Below are positions 1 to 8,656 of a stretch of DNA of 44,716 nt, piece after piece. The DNA is from Puniceicoccaceae bacterium (GTDB lineage: Bacteria; Verrucomicrobiota; Verrucomicrobiia; Opitutales; Coraliomargaritaceae). Both the position numbers and the translations under genes were made by a program. The notes below the pieces were generated by a model. It worked only from the letters and a program-made list of their open reading frames with translations. It was not told the origin of the DNA and made no database searches. Location of the stretch: positions 1 through 44,716 of the forward strand of contig SKFT01000064.1 of NCBI GenBank assembly GCA_007117865.1, written 5' to 3'. Position 1 is the first letter of the stretch. Every line of letters begins with the position of its first letter.

Positions 1-81
1 CGCATCCAACAACAACCGCTCATGCACCGTCATGCTATAACAATGATAATACGCCTCCCCCTGTATAAATATTCGCTTCAT
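1..81 (-). CDS. REP-associated (IS200-like) transposase, N-terminal fragment cut by window edge
   Basis: Not in the ORF track. Reading the minus strand from the ATG at 79-81 gives 27 open codons to the window edge, beginning MKRIFIQGEAYYHCYSMTVH. It matches the start of the complete transposase at 32622-33608 (MKRI, then YHC, then TVH at the same spacing). Known of the family: REP-associated tyrosine transposases are single-strand HUH-type enzymes that act on short palindromic repeats. The catalytic residues lie outside the window, so whether the gene is intact cannot be judged. The identification rests on resemblance to a paralog in the same window over only about 27 residues. Confidence 0.62.
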   Translation of the reverse strand, partial: MKRIFIQGEAYYHCYSMTVHERLLLDA

Positions 82-204
82 AGAAATACTAACATACCAG
101 GTTTATAGTATTGGTGTCAAGTGAAATAAAATCTGATTTTTGGCAGAGAGAGGTAAAGTCTTGACGTGGGGGGAGTGGGACTGCACAAGGTCGCAATTCT
201 GTTT

Positions 205-230
205 GGTATCCAATTGTTGATGTGGATACC
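205..230. repeat. Perfect 7-bp inverted repeat in the topB leader
   Basis: GGTATCC and GGATACC are separated by 12 nt and lie 15 bp before the topB ATG. This could be an operator or a leader hairpin; no T-run follows, so it is not a terminator. The rest of 82-245 shows nothing recognisable. Confidence 0.4.
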
Positions 231-245
231 TGAATTTGGATTATT

Positions 246-2714
246 ATGAAAAGTTTGATTATTGCTGAAAAACCCAGTGTTGCCCGCGATTTAGCCCGTG
301 TATTGGGCAAGGTTCCTAAACATTTAAAAGGGGATTATTACGAGAATGATGAGTATGTGATTGCATCAGCGGTGGGTCACTTGGTGGAGCTTTTTATGCC
401 CAACGATATTGATCCCAAGCTAAAGGCTTGGAGTCTTAAAACGCTGCCTATCCTGCCTGAGCGCTTTCAGCTTAAACCCATCGACAAGACCAAGGCCAAG
501 TTTGCCGAACTGAAGCGTCTTTTGCGGCGGTCAGATATCGATAACGTTATTAATGCCTGCGATGCGGGACGAGAGGGTGAGCTTATTTTTGAATATATTT
601 ATGAGTTGTCGGGTTCAAAGTTGCCCAAAAAACGCCTTTGGATGGTGTCGATGACATCGGATGCAATCAAATCGGCATTCCAGCATTTACGGGATGATGC
701 GGAAATGCAGCCCTTGCAGCACGCGGCGCGTTGTCGTTCGGAGTCGGATTGGCTGATTGGTATTAACGGCACCCGAGCTTTGACCAAGCGCATGTTTGGT
801 ATGCAGAATGTGGCAACGGTGGGTCGCGTGCAAACGCCAACGCTGGCTTTGGTGGTTGATCGCGAAGTGGCTATTCGTAATTTTACAAGTCGTCCCTATT
901 GGCGAGTGTGTGTGGATTTTTCAATTGCCTCAGGCAATTATCGAGGAGTTTTTCAAAAGCCTTGCTTCAAGAAAGGTGATGACAGTCATGACCGCGCTGA
1001 TCGTTTGTGGGAAGAAATTGAGGCAAAGGCAGTGGCGGATGCGGTAAGGGGCGGAAATGCTCAGGTAGATGAGCAATGCAAGCGGACGCGCCAGATCGCG
1101 CCGCGTTTGTATGATTTAACGACATTGCAGCGCGAAGCGAATGGTCGATTTGGATTTCCCGCTGGCAAAACTTTGCGTATCGCTCAGGCCTTGTATGAAA
1201 AACACAAGGTGCTGACCTATCCGCGCACCAGCTCGAAGGCATTGCCGGAGGACTACGGTTCAACCGTGCGTGATACGCTGGCAGCTTTCAGTGGCCCCTT
1301 GGAGGGTTATGCCAATAAGATACTTGCCAATAACTGGGTTAAACCCGGTAACAAGCGCATTTTCAATAACGCTGATGTCAGTGATCACTTTGCCATCATT
1401 CCGACCGGCGTTTTCAAATCGTCGTTGAACGAAGATGAAAGTAAATTGTTTGATATGGTGTGTCGGCGTTTTCTGGCGATCTTCTATCCATCCGCCGAGT
1501 ATGATGTTACAACCCGCCTCTCACGGGTTGCGGAGCATGTTTTCAAGACAGAAGGTAAGGTGTTGGTTGAATCCGGTTGGCTGGAAGTGATGGGGCGCAA
1601 TCAAAAGAGCGATGATTTGCCGGCACTTAGCAAGGCGGATGGCGATCCTGCCCGCGCGGATGTGGTCGAAGTGGAGATTGAGAATGAAGCAACCCGTCCC
1701 CCGGCCCGATACACTGAGGCGACGCTTTTGGCTGCGATGGAGACCGCTGGTAAGTTGCTTGAGGATGAAGAATTGGCTGATGCCATGAAAGATTCGGGCT
1801 TGGGCACCCCGGCAACACGGGCGGCAACGATTGATCATTTGTTGAACGAAAAGTATTTATTGCGTGAGGGTAGGGATTTGGCTCCAACGCCAAAGGCGGA
1901 GGAGTTGATTGAGTTTTTGAAAGCCATAGGTGTGGAGACATTGACGAGTCCGTCTATGACGGGCGAATGGGAGCATCGCTTGAGCTTAATGGAGCGGGGC
2001 AAGTTGTCGCGCGAAAGCTTTATGCAGGGCATTAGGTCGCTTACTGAGGAGTTGGTTAAGCGGGCAACGTCTTTTGAGGAAAAAGATGAGGATCTCCGGC
2101 AAACCGAATTTATTTCACCCACTGACGGCAAGCCGATGCTCGATTCCTTGCGTTATTACAAGTCGCAGGATGGTAAGTTGACTGTCAACAAGAACCTCGG
2201 TAATCGCAAGCTGGAGGACGACGAAGTGCAACAGCTTTTGAAAGAGGGACGTATTGGTCCGCTGGATGGTTTCCGATCCAAGAAAGGGCGGGCATTTTCC
2301 GCGATGTTGGTGATTGAAGATGGTAAGGCAAAGTTTGACTTTGGGGGCGATTCGCGCGATGGCGATGAGGAAGTTGATTTATCCGAGTTTCCCGTCATTG
2401 CGAATTGTCCTTTGGATGGGGCTCCAGTTCACGAGACACCCCATGCGTTTGTATGCGCCAACTACAAGTCTGGCAACGAGGGCTGTCCATTCCGCGTTGG
2501 GCGGATTATACTGGGTCGGACCATATCGCAGGAAGAGTTTTTGCAATTGTTGAGGGAAAAGAAAACGCCACTGCTGAAGGGATTCCGTTCCAACCGCACT
2601 AAACGTTTGTTTGATGCGTATTTGGTTTTGGATGAAAAGGGCAAGGTGGGCTTTGAATTTCCGCCGCGGCCACCCCGCAAGATGGCTGCGCGCAAGCAGG
2701 CAAAGGAAAAATGA
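246..2714 (+). CDS. topB: DNA topoisomerase III (type IA)
   Basis: Type IA topoisomerase that cuts one DNA strand through a tyrosyl link and passes the other; topoisomerase III members mainly decatenate and resolve recombination intermediates. The protein (822 aa) opens with a Toprim domain (IIAEKPSVARDL at 6-17; acidic motif ACDAGREGE at about 104-112). The catalytic tyrosine lies in LTYPRTSS near residue 325. The DAGREGE form of the acidic motif favours TopB over TopA. The C-terminus carries two copies of a KGFRS-type topoisomerase C-terminal repeat (about 672 and 778) with a cysteine-containing segment between them (CPLDG...CANY...CPF), perhaps a remnant zinc-binding module. The ATG has no good Shine-Dalgarno. 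The stop overlaps the next start by 4 bp, suggesting translational coupling. Confidence 0.93.
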   Translation: MKSLIIAEKPSVARDLARVLGKVPKHLKGDYYENDEYVIASAVGHLVELFMPNDIDPKLKAWSLKTLPILPERFQLKPIDKTKAKFAELKRLLRRSDIDNVINACDAGREGELIFEYIYELSGSKLPKKRLWMVSMTSDAIKSAFQHLRDDAEMQPLQHAARCRSESDWLIGINGTRALTKRMFGMQNVATVGRVQTPTLALVVDREVAIRNFTSRPYWRVCVDFSIASGNYRGVFQKPCFKKGDDSHDRADRLWEEIEAKAVADAVRGGNAQVDEQCKRTRQIAPRLYDLTTLQREANGRFGFPAGKTLRIAQALYEKHKVLTYPRTSSKALPEDYGSTVRDTLAAFSGPLEGYANKILANNWVKPGNKRIFNNADVSDHFAIIPTGVFKSSLNEDESKLFDMVCRRFLAIFYPSAEYDVTTRLSRVAEHVFKTEGKVLVESGWLEVMGRNQKSDDLPALSKADGDPARADVVEVEIENEATRPPARYTEATLLAAMETAGKLLEDEELADAMKDSGLGTPATRAATIDHLLNEKYLLREGRDLAPTPKAEELIEFLKAIGVETLTSPSMTGEWEHRLSLMERGKLSRESFMQGIRSLTEELVKRATSFEEKDEDLRQTEFISPTDGKPMLDSLRYYKSQDGKLTVNKNLGNRKLEDDEVQQLLKEGRIGPLDGFRSKKGRAFSAMLVIEDGKAKFDFGGDSRDGDEEVDLSEFPVIANCPLDGAPVHETPHAFVCANYKSGNEGCPFRVGRIILGRTISQEEFLQLLREKKTPLLKGFRSNRTKRLFDAYLVLDEKGKVGFEFPPRPPRKMAARKQAKEK

Positions 2715-3130
2715 TACGGTCGAGCAGTCAAATTAGGGTTCGCTATGCGGAGACGGACACGATGGGGGTTGCTTATCATGGTAACTATCTGACCTGGTTT
2801 GAGGTGGCGCGGGTTGAGTTGTTTGATGCGCTTGGAGCACCTTACACGGGCTTTGAAAAGGAAGGTTATTTTTTACCGGTATTGTCGGTGGAAGCACGTT
2901 ACCTTCTGCCCGCGCGGTTTGATGACCGTTTGGTGGTTACGGTGATGATGCTGCAAAAACCGCGTGCGCGCATCCAGTTAGACTATATCGTTGAGTGTGG
3001 AGGGAGAAAATTGGCCACCGGTAATACCAGTCACGGTTTTATGGATCTTGCTGGCAAGGCCCTGCGTCCACCGGATCGATTTATTGATTTGATTGAGCGC
3101 GCCTGGTGCGATGTGGACGTTGTGGTTTAA
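2711..3130 (+). CDS. YbgC/4HBT-family acyl-CoA thioesterase
   Basis: Hot-dog fold thioesterase of 139 aa, the usual length for YbgC/4-hydroxybenzoyl-CoA thioesterase relatives, which hydrolyse acyl-CoA thioesters in the cytoplasm. The N-terminal signature RYAETDTMGVAYHGNYLTWF (11-30) carries the catalytic Asp16 and the HGNYL segment typical of the family. The start overlaps the topB stop (ATGA), so it is probably cotranslated with topB. Its last 50 bp overlap the 3' end of the convergent aroK gene. Substrate cannot be read from sequence; YbgC proteins are often linked to phospholipid metabolism or the Tol-Pal system, but no tol genes are in this window. Confidence 0.85.
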   Translation: MIRSSSQIRVRYAETDTMGVAYHGNYLTWFEVARVELFDALGAPYTGFEKEGYFLPVLSVEARYLLPARFDDRLVVTVMMLQKPRARIQLDYIVECGGRKLATGNTSHGFMDLAGKALRPPDRFIDLIERAWCDVDVVV

Positions 3131-3680
3131 ACGCGATGCCCTGTTCGCGCAGTCGGTTTTGATAGGCGCGGGTAATGCTTTTGACGACATCTGGAATGCT
3201 GCGCCCTTCGGTTGAAATGGAAATGCCGACTTGGCGATAAAGGGGTTCTCGTTCCGCCAGGAGCGTGCGGATTTTTTTCTCTTTGTCATCACCGGCAAGG
3301 AGGGGACGATTATTGTTGCGGGAAGTGCGTTCCAATATGGTTTCAAGAGAAGCGAAAAGGCAAAAAACGAGGCCTTTACTGCTGAGTTTTTCAGGCATAC
3401 CCGGCTGGCAAGCCAAACCGCCACCACACGATACAATGGTGCTATGGGGCGGGTGTCCTGATTCAATAAAATCCTGTTCCATTTTTCGAAATACCGGTTC
3501 GCCTTCAACAGCAAAGATTTCTGATATGGATTTATCCTGAATTTTTTCGATAGCGTGGTCAGAGTCAACAAAGGTAAAGCCAAGGTGTTGGGCCAGACGT
3601 TTGCCGATTGCCGATTTGCCCACACCCATGAAGCCAACAAGATAGATGTTAGGTGGTGACTGTTTTGTAGTGGCACTCAT
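3081..3680 (-). CDS. aroK: Shikimate kinase
   Basis: Phosphorylates shikimate with ATP to shikimate 3-phosphate in the chorismate pathway. At 199 aa it is slightly longer than typical AroK (about 170-175), the excess being a basic C-terminal tail rich in Arg and Pro. Visible motifs are the P-loop GFMGVGKS (16-23), the Mg-binding DSDHAIE near 39, the shikimate-contacting FRKME and CGGG segment, and the lid arginine in RPLL. The extra tail is largely the part lying over the 3' end of the thioesterase gene on the other strand. It is divergent from pta, with about 146 bp between the two starts. Confidence 0.93.
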   Translation of the reverse strand: MSATTKQSPPNIYLVGFMGVGKSAIGKRLAQHLGFTFVDSDHAIEKIQDKSISEIFAVEGEPVFRKMEQDFIESGHPPHSTIVSCGGGLACQPGMPEKLSSKGLVFCLFASLETILERTSRNNNRPLLAGDDKEKKIRTLLAEREPLYRQVGISISTEGRSIPDVVKSITRAYQNRLREQGIAFKPQRPHRTRRAQSNQ

Positions 3681-3826
3681 TCAATACGGTTATCTTGTTA
3701 AGTTGTTTGGAGGGCGCCAACCTTTTTTCTTTCATAACGTTAATACGGCTTGCCTCCCGGGTGATTTCCCACAACCCTAGCGGTAACCATTTAATCAGTC
3801 ATCGCCCTAGATCCGTTTATTTCATC

Positions 3827-4891
3827 ATGCCGTTAATTACTAATTTATCCGAACGTCTGAAGCGTCATCCCAAGCGAGTGGTATATCCCGAGGGGAGTGA
3901 TCCGCGTATATTGCAAGCTGCCCGTCAATTTGCCTCGCGCGGCTTGGGGATTCCTATTCTACTGGGTGAGCGGGCTCTGATTAAGGACAATGCCGCCAAG
4001 CTGGATATTCGTCTGGAGGGAATGCGTATTATTGAGCCTCAGCGGAGTGATGACATGGAGCTTTTCATTAAAAAGTTTCAGGGTTTACAGCGTTTTAAGG
4101 GTTTAAAGGAGAAAGCTGCCAAGGAGTATTTGGAAAACACGGGTTATTTTGCTGCGATGATGCTTGCGACCGCACAAACCGATGCGATCGTCTCCGGTGC
4201 TACGCAATCAGCCTCCAGTGCTTTGCGTCCCTTGTTGCAGATTTTGCCCCGGCAGTTGCATGTGGCGACCATTTCGTCGTTAAATATTTTTGATTTGGAG
4301 GATTTGGAAACGGGTAAAGACCGTGAATTGTTCTTGGCGGATTGTGCGGTGGTGCCCGAGCCCAGCGAAGACCAGCTGGCGGATATTGCGATCACAACTG
4401 CAGCGCTCTGTTATCACTTGACGAATGTGCGTCCGCGCGTGGCATTTTTGAGTTACACCTCCAAGAGTGCTAGCAGCAGTAATGCGACTGTTCGCAAAAT
4501 GAAGTCGGCGACGGCCTTGGCTCACCAAAAAGCAAAGGCCTTGGAAATCCCTATGGATATTGACGGCGAGCTCCAAGTGGACGCAGCGTTGGACTTGCGC
4601 ACTGCCGAGCAAAAGGGGGTGGGGGGCGTGGTTGCTGGAAAAGCAAATGTATTGATTTTTCCCGATTTGCACGCCGCCAACATCGCTTCAAAGTTATTGG
4701 ATGTGCTTACCCGAGCGCGCAATTATGGTCCGATCCTCACAGGTTTTGCCAAGCCTGCGGCAGAGATTTCACGGGGTGCATCCGCGCACGATATTTTTGG
4801 CACGAGTGTGATGGTGGCCGCGCAGGCAATCGACCATCAATTACTTTATCCCACATCCGCCGAGGACGATGCAAAAAATCCCCTGCCTTAG
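3827..4891 (+). CDS. pta: Phosphate acetyltransferase, catalytic (PTA_PTB) domain only
   Basis: Interconverts acetyl-CoA plus phosphate and acetyl phosphate plus CoA. The ORF track starts at 3695, but homology begins at MPLITNLSERLKRHPKRVV, so the ATG at 3827 is preferred (354 aa), close to short single-domain Pta enzymes. Motifs: YPEGSDPRI near the N-terminus, VSGATQSA, AFLSYTSKSAS, the DGELQVDAAL segment, and GKANVLIFPDLHAANI near the C-terminus. No ackA is present in this window. The next gene encodes a P-loop/DRTGG protein that resembles the N-terminal half of long Pta enzymes, so the two may form a split Pta (inference). Confidence 0.92.
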   Translation: MPLITNLSERLKRHPKRVVYPEGSDPRILQAARQFASRGLGIPILLGERALIKDNAAKLDIRLEGMRIIEPQRSDDMELFIKKFQGLQRFKGLKEKAAKEYLENTGYFAAMMLATAQTDAIVSGATQSASSALRPLLQILPRQLHVATISSLNIFDLEDLETGKDRELFLADCAVVPEPSEDQLADIAITTAALCYHLTNVRPRVAFLSYTSKSASSSNATVRKMKSATALAHQKAKALEIPMDIDGELQVDAALDLRTAEQKGVGGVVAGKANVLIFPDLHAANIASKLLDVLTRARNYGPILTGFAKPAAEISRGASAHDIFGTSVMVAAQAIDHQLLYPTSAEDDAKNPLP

Positions 4892-4952
4892 CAACCTGTT
4901 GGGCTGCTAGTCGGGCTTGTTTTTAAGTGGGATTTTTGTTTGGCTGATTGCC

Positions 4953-6143
4953 ATGAACGATAAACAAACCAGCGATAAAGGAATGGAGTCGCTATTAAAG
5001 CGTCCACAGAACCGTACTACCAAGCGAATCTTTATTGCTGCGACGCGGCAGAATGATGGCAAGACAACCACTAGTCTGGCATTATTTTCGGCGCTCAGAA
5101 GCCTTAGCGATAAGGTAGGGTTTATTAAGCCCATTGGGCAGCGATTTATTGAAGTAGACGGCGTCAAGGTGGACGAGGACTCGGTGTTGTTGGATGCTAT
5201 CTTTAACGTGCAAGTGCCGATGGAGGCGATGAGTCCGATTGCGATTGATCCGACATTCACACGTCGTTACCTGGAGAATCCGGACGGATTGGAGGTGTTG
5301 GTCGATCGCCTGTGTCGTGCATTTGACCGTGCCGCCTATGAAAAGGATTATATCATTGTTGAAGGCACTGGGCATGCCGGTGTCGGTTCGGTGTTTGATT
5401 TATCGAATGCCCATGTGGCCAAGCTGTTGGATGCCAAGGTGATTATTGTTGCGGGAGGGGGGATTGGGCGGCCCATTGATGAAATCGCCATTAACAAGGC
5501 ATTGTTTGATCGCATGGGAGTGCCGATTATTGGTGCCTTAATCAACAAGGTCGAGCCCTCCAAGATGGAGACGATTCGAAAGTATTGTGATCTTGCCTTG
5601 CGCCGCATGGGGATCCCTCTGCTGGGTTGCATTCCCAAATACATGGAATTGACCGAACCGAATCTGGCTCAGGTGGTGGATGAAGTTGGAGGACGCTGGC
5701 TTAACGGACGTGCCAATGGCAGCACGGAGCGGATCAAGCGTTTTGTGATGGGAGCTATGACGGCGAAAGGCTTCATTGAATATTTTGAAGAAGGCGTCCT
5801 TATCATTACTCCTGGAGACCGTGAGGACATATTATTTGCGGCCTTGGCGGCAGCAGCGGTTGCTGGAGAAAAGAAGGCATTGTCGGGGATTTTGCTTACG
5901 CGCAATGTTTTGCCGCATCCGAAGGTCATGGACATGATCGCCAAGACTAATATCCCGGTGATTATTTGCAGTGAAGACAGCTATGCGGTTGCCTCGCGTA
6001 TTAATAACATGACGATTAAGACTCAGCCGACTGACACGGACAAGATCCCTATCATCAAATCCATGATTACTGAGAATCTGGATATTGCTACAATTATTGA
6101 TACCTTTTCGCAGGCAGAGACTTTGTCGTCCGGGGATATTTAG
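4953..6143 (+). CDS. P-loop/DRTGG protein resembling the N-terminal half of long Pta
   Basis: A 396-aa cytosolic protein if it starts at the ATG at 4953; the TTG used by the track at 4917 adds 12 hydrophobic residues with no support. Residues about 25-240 resemble the BioD/CobB-type P-loop domain (FIAATRQNDGKTTTSLAL at about 27-44, later VEGTGHAGVGS and GGGIGRPIDE). A DRTGG-like domain follows (about 270-320, IITPGDREDILFAALAAA) and then a C-terminal segment. The same domain order forms the N-terminal part of E. coli-type Pta, where it has a regulatory role. Here it is a separate gene directly downstream of the catalytic pta. Role as a Pta partner or sensor is inferred. Confidence 0.8.
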   Translation: MNDKQTSDKGMESLLKRPQNRTTKRIFIAATRQNDGKTTTSLALFSALRSLSDKVGFIKPIGQRFIEVDGVKVDEDSVLLDAIFNVQVPMEAMSPIAIDPTFTRRYLENPDGLEVLVDRLCRAFDRAAYEKDYIIVEGTGHAGVGSVFDLSNAHVAKLLDAKVIIVAGGGIGRPIDEIAINKALFDRMGVPIIGALINKVEPSKMETIRKYCDLALRRMGIPLLGCIPKYMELTEPNLAQVVDEVGGRWLNGRANGSTERIKRFVMGAMTAKGFIEYFEEGVLIITPGDREDILFAALAAAAVAGEKKALSGILLTRNVLPHPKVMDMIAKTNIPVIICSEDSYAVASRINNMTIKTQPTDTDKIPIIKSMITENLDIATIIDTFSQAETLSSGDI

Positions 6144-6220
6144 GGGAAATCGTTGCTTGTGGATCTTGCGTCACATTCTACTTGTCGGATGGGTGGAGTC
6201 CGTTCAGGATTGATGGTAAG

Positions 6221-7807
6221 ATGATGTTCTTCGCGTTATTTGGTGGTATTGGGCTGTTTCTGTTGGGCATGATATTGCTGACGGAAGGTTTAAAAGCCTT
6301 TGCAGGCGATGCCTTGCGACAAGCATTGCTGCGTTTTACCGGACGTCCTGTGACGGCCTTTTGTTCGGGTGCGGCTGTTACTGCACTGGTGCAATCTTCC
6401 AGTGCCACCACACTGGCAACGATTGGTTTTGTCAGTGCTGGTTTGTTGGGGTTCAGTCAGGCGGTGGGGATTGTTTTTGGCGCCAGCCTTGGAACGACCA
6501 GCACTGGTTGGATCGTTTCGACGGTCGGACTCAAGTTTAGCGTCGGTGGTTTGGCATTGCCTTTGACGGGTTTGGGGGCCTTTATGCGTTTGCTGGGGCG
6601 GGGGAGGATTCCCTCGCTGGGTTTGGCTTTGGCGGGGTTTGGGCTCATTTTTATTGGTATTGATACCCTACAGGAAGGCATGGCGGCTTTTGCCGAGGCA
6701 TTCGATCTATCGCGTATTCCCTACCGTGGGTTTTGGGGACATTTTTTGCTGTTGCTGATCGGCTTGTTGATGACGGTGGTTATGCAGAGTTCCAGCGCGG
6801 CAGTAGCAACCACACTTGCTGCGTTGCATAGTGGTGCAATTGTTTTTGAGCAAGCGGCTTCTTTGGTGATTGGGCAGGCTATTGGCACCACGGTAACGGC
6901 GGGACTGGCAGCGATTGGTGCGACCATTGCCGCCAAGCGAACGGCGTTGGCGCACATCATTTTCAATTTTGTTACGGGATTGATTGCGTTGGTCTTATTG
7001 CCGTTTTTCCTCTGGCTTATCGAAAATTTTCTGGTTGCCGAGGGAGAGATGCCCGGAGCCACAGCGTTAGCGGCGTTTCACACGCTTTTTATTGCGACTG
7101 GAGTTATTGTTTTTCTGCCGATGATAGGTCCTTTTGCGCGTTGGATTGAACGTTTGTTGCCCGATCGCGGTGGCAAATTGACGCGGTTTTTGGACCGCTC
7201 ACTATTGGAGGTGCCAGCAGTCGCGCAAGAGGCAGCAGCGCGCGCCTTGCGGGACCTAATTGGTTCGGTGGTGGATGGTTTGCGCCACGCGCTTGGCGGT
7301 GGAGTGGACGATGGCGCATCGGTATCGACACCGAACATGCATGAAGTGAGTGAAATCCGTTCATTTATTTCCGCTATACCGGTGGACGATGCGCCAGGTT
7401 CCAGTGCGGTTGCGCGGCGGGTGAATTTAATGCATGCTATGGATCATGTTAGCCAGATTATTGAAGAGCAAATGCCCTTGCGTCCCTTGGCTGTTGGTTT
7501 TGACAAAGATGCGCAGTTGGAATTGATAGTTGAGCTGTCCCGATCCGCAGTTGAACACTTTGAAGAATTGCTCGAAAGCAATGAGGCGGAGGATTTGGAT
7601 CGTGTCGGTCGAGTTGCTGCTTTGTTGGCCGAGAGCCGGCGCAAGAGTCGACAACAGTTGCTTGAGTCGGCTTCCATGGGGCAACGCGATTCACAGGCGG
7701 CACTGGCTCTGTTGGACCGAATTCGTAGTATTGATTCTACGGTCTACCATTTATGGCGGGCACTGGAACACCTGCAACCATTGTTAAGCCAGTCGCCTCA
7801 GCGTTGA
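6221..7807 (+). CDS. Na+/phosphate cotransporter family protein (NptA/YjbB type) with PhoU-like tail
   Basis: Inner-membrane Na/Pi symporter-like protein. The start is placed at the ATG at 6221 (528 aa), which opens directly into the first hydrophobic segment; the TTG at 6182 is the alternative. Residues to about 315 are strongly hydrophobic and contain the two inverted PNaS repeats with their hallmark QSSSA motifs (VQSSSATT near 60, MQSSSAAVATT near 190), each followed by G-x-x-(I/L)-GTT. The remaining roughly 210 residues are helical and charged, consistent with the PhoU-like domain found in YjbB-type members. Phosphate as substrate is from family knowledge. Confidence 0.88.
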   Translation: MMFFALFGGIGLFLLGMILLTEGLKAFAGDALRQALLRFTGRPVTAFCSGAAVTALVQSSSATTLATIGFVSAGLLGFSQAVGIVFGASLGTTSTGWIVSTVGLKFSVGGLALPLTGLGAFMRLLGRGRIPSLGLALAGFGLIFIGIDTLQEGMAAFAEAFDLSRIPYRGFWGHFLLLLIGLLMTVVMQSSSAAVATTLAALHSGAIVFEQAASLVIGQAIGTTVTAGLAAIGATIAAKRTALAHIIFNFVTGLIALVLLPFFLWLIENFLVAEGEMPGATALAAFHTLFIATGVIVFLPMIGPFARWIERLLPDRGGKLTRFLDRSLLEVPAVAQEAAARALRDLIGSVVDGLRHALGGGVDDGASVSTPNMHEVSEIRSFISAIPVDDAPGSSAVARRVNLMHAMDHVSQIIEEQMPLRPLAVGFDKDAQLELIVELSRSAVEHFEELLESNEAEDLDRVGRVAALLAESRRKSRQQLLESASMGQRDSQAALALLDRIRSIDSTVYHLWRALEHLQPLLSQSPQR

Positions 7808-7888
7808 AAAGTATGGCGATGTCCATTGCATTCACCTTCAGTTGCTTTCTGCTCGCTCTTTTTTGAGGAGTGTATTGAATCAGATGGA

Positions 7889-8644
7889 ATGAAAGTAAGT
7901 AAACTATTACTTGGGGTCAATGTCGATCACTGTGCCACTTTGCGGCAGGCTCGTTATCGTGGTGTTGACCGTGAGTCGGGTTTGGCGGTGGAGCCGGATC
8001 CGGTGTTTTTTGCGCAGCTGGCCGAGCAAGCGGGTGCGGATGGGATTACCATGCACCTGCGTGAAGACCGCCGCCACGTTCAGGAGGCGGATGTGAGACG
8101 GGCGCGAGCAGTTCTTGCCACTCGCTTGAATCTCGAAATTGCCTGTACGGTTGAGATGACGCAATTTGCGCTGGATTTGATGCCCGAGGCCGTCTGCCTG
8201 GTTCCGGAAGACCGCCAAGAGGTAACCACCGAGGGGGGATTGGATGTGGTTGGGCAGCGCGAGCGAATCCAAACCGTTACTCGCGCAGTGAAAGCGGCTG
8301 GAATTGAGGTAAGTTTATTTATTGATCCCGATACGGTCTCGATCGAAACAGCAGCGGCAATCGGTGTGCCTGTGGTAGAGCTACACACCGGTGCTTTTGC
8401 CAACGCTTTTCACGGGCGGGATTGCAACAAGGAGCTGGAACGGTTGTTGCGCGGTGCGGAAAAGGCCCATTCGCTTGGCTTGATTGTCAATATGGGACAC
8501 GGCATCAATTATCAAAATATTCGCTTGATTCGCAGCATCCCACACCTGCATGAATTAAACATCGGTCACACGATTTTAAGTCGTGCCATGTTTACGGGTG
8601 TGACTGAAGCCGTGCGTGAAATGAAAGCCTTAATGAATCCCTAA
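7889..8644 (+). CDS. pdxJ: Pyridoxine 5'-phosphate synthase
   Basis: Condenses 3-amino-2-oxopropyl phosphate with deoxyxylulose 5-phosphate to form pyridoxine 5'-phosphate (DXP-dependent vitamin B6 pathway). The ORF track starts at 7826, but homology begins at MKVSKLLLGVNVDH, so ATG 7889 is used (251 aa, near the usual 240-250). Motifs: GVNVDHCATLRQARYRG, EPDPVFFA, DGITMHLREDRRHV, EIACTVEM, CLVPEDRQEVTTEGGLD, VELHTGAFANAF and the C-terminal NMGHGINY/ELNIGHTI. The acp synthase gene often found next to pdxJ is absent here; the following gene is the NAD(P)HX repair enzyme. Confidence 0.94.
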   Translation: MKVSKLLLGVNVDHCATLRQARYRGVDRESGLAVEPDPVFFAQLAEQAGADGITMHLREDRRHVQEADVRRARAVLATRLNLEIACTVEMTQFALDLMPEAVCLVPEDRQEVTTEGGLDVVGQRERIQTVTRAVKAAGIEVSLFIDPDTVSIETAAAIGVPVVELHTGAFANAFHGRDCNKELERLLRGAEKAHSLGLIVNMGHGINYQNIRLIRSIPHLHELNIGHTILSRAMFTGVTEAVREMKALMNP

Positions 8645-8656
8645 TTACCCACGACC

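Noticed and set aside
89-310. 73-aa minus-strand ORF over the topB leader
   Set aside because: Overlaps the true topB start in another frame and has no protein-like pattern.
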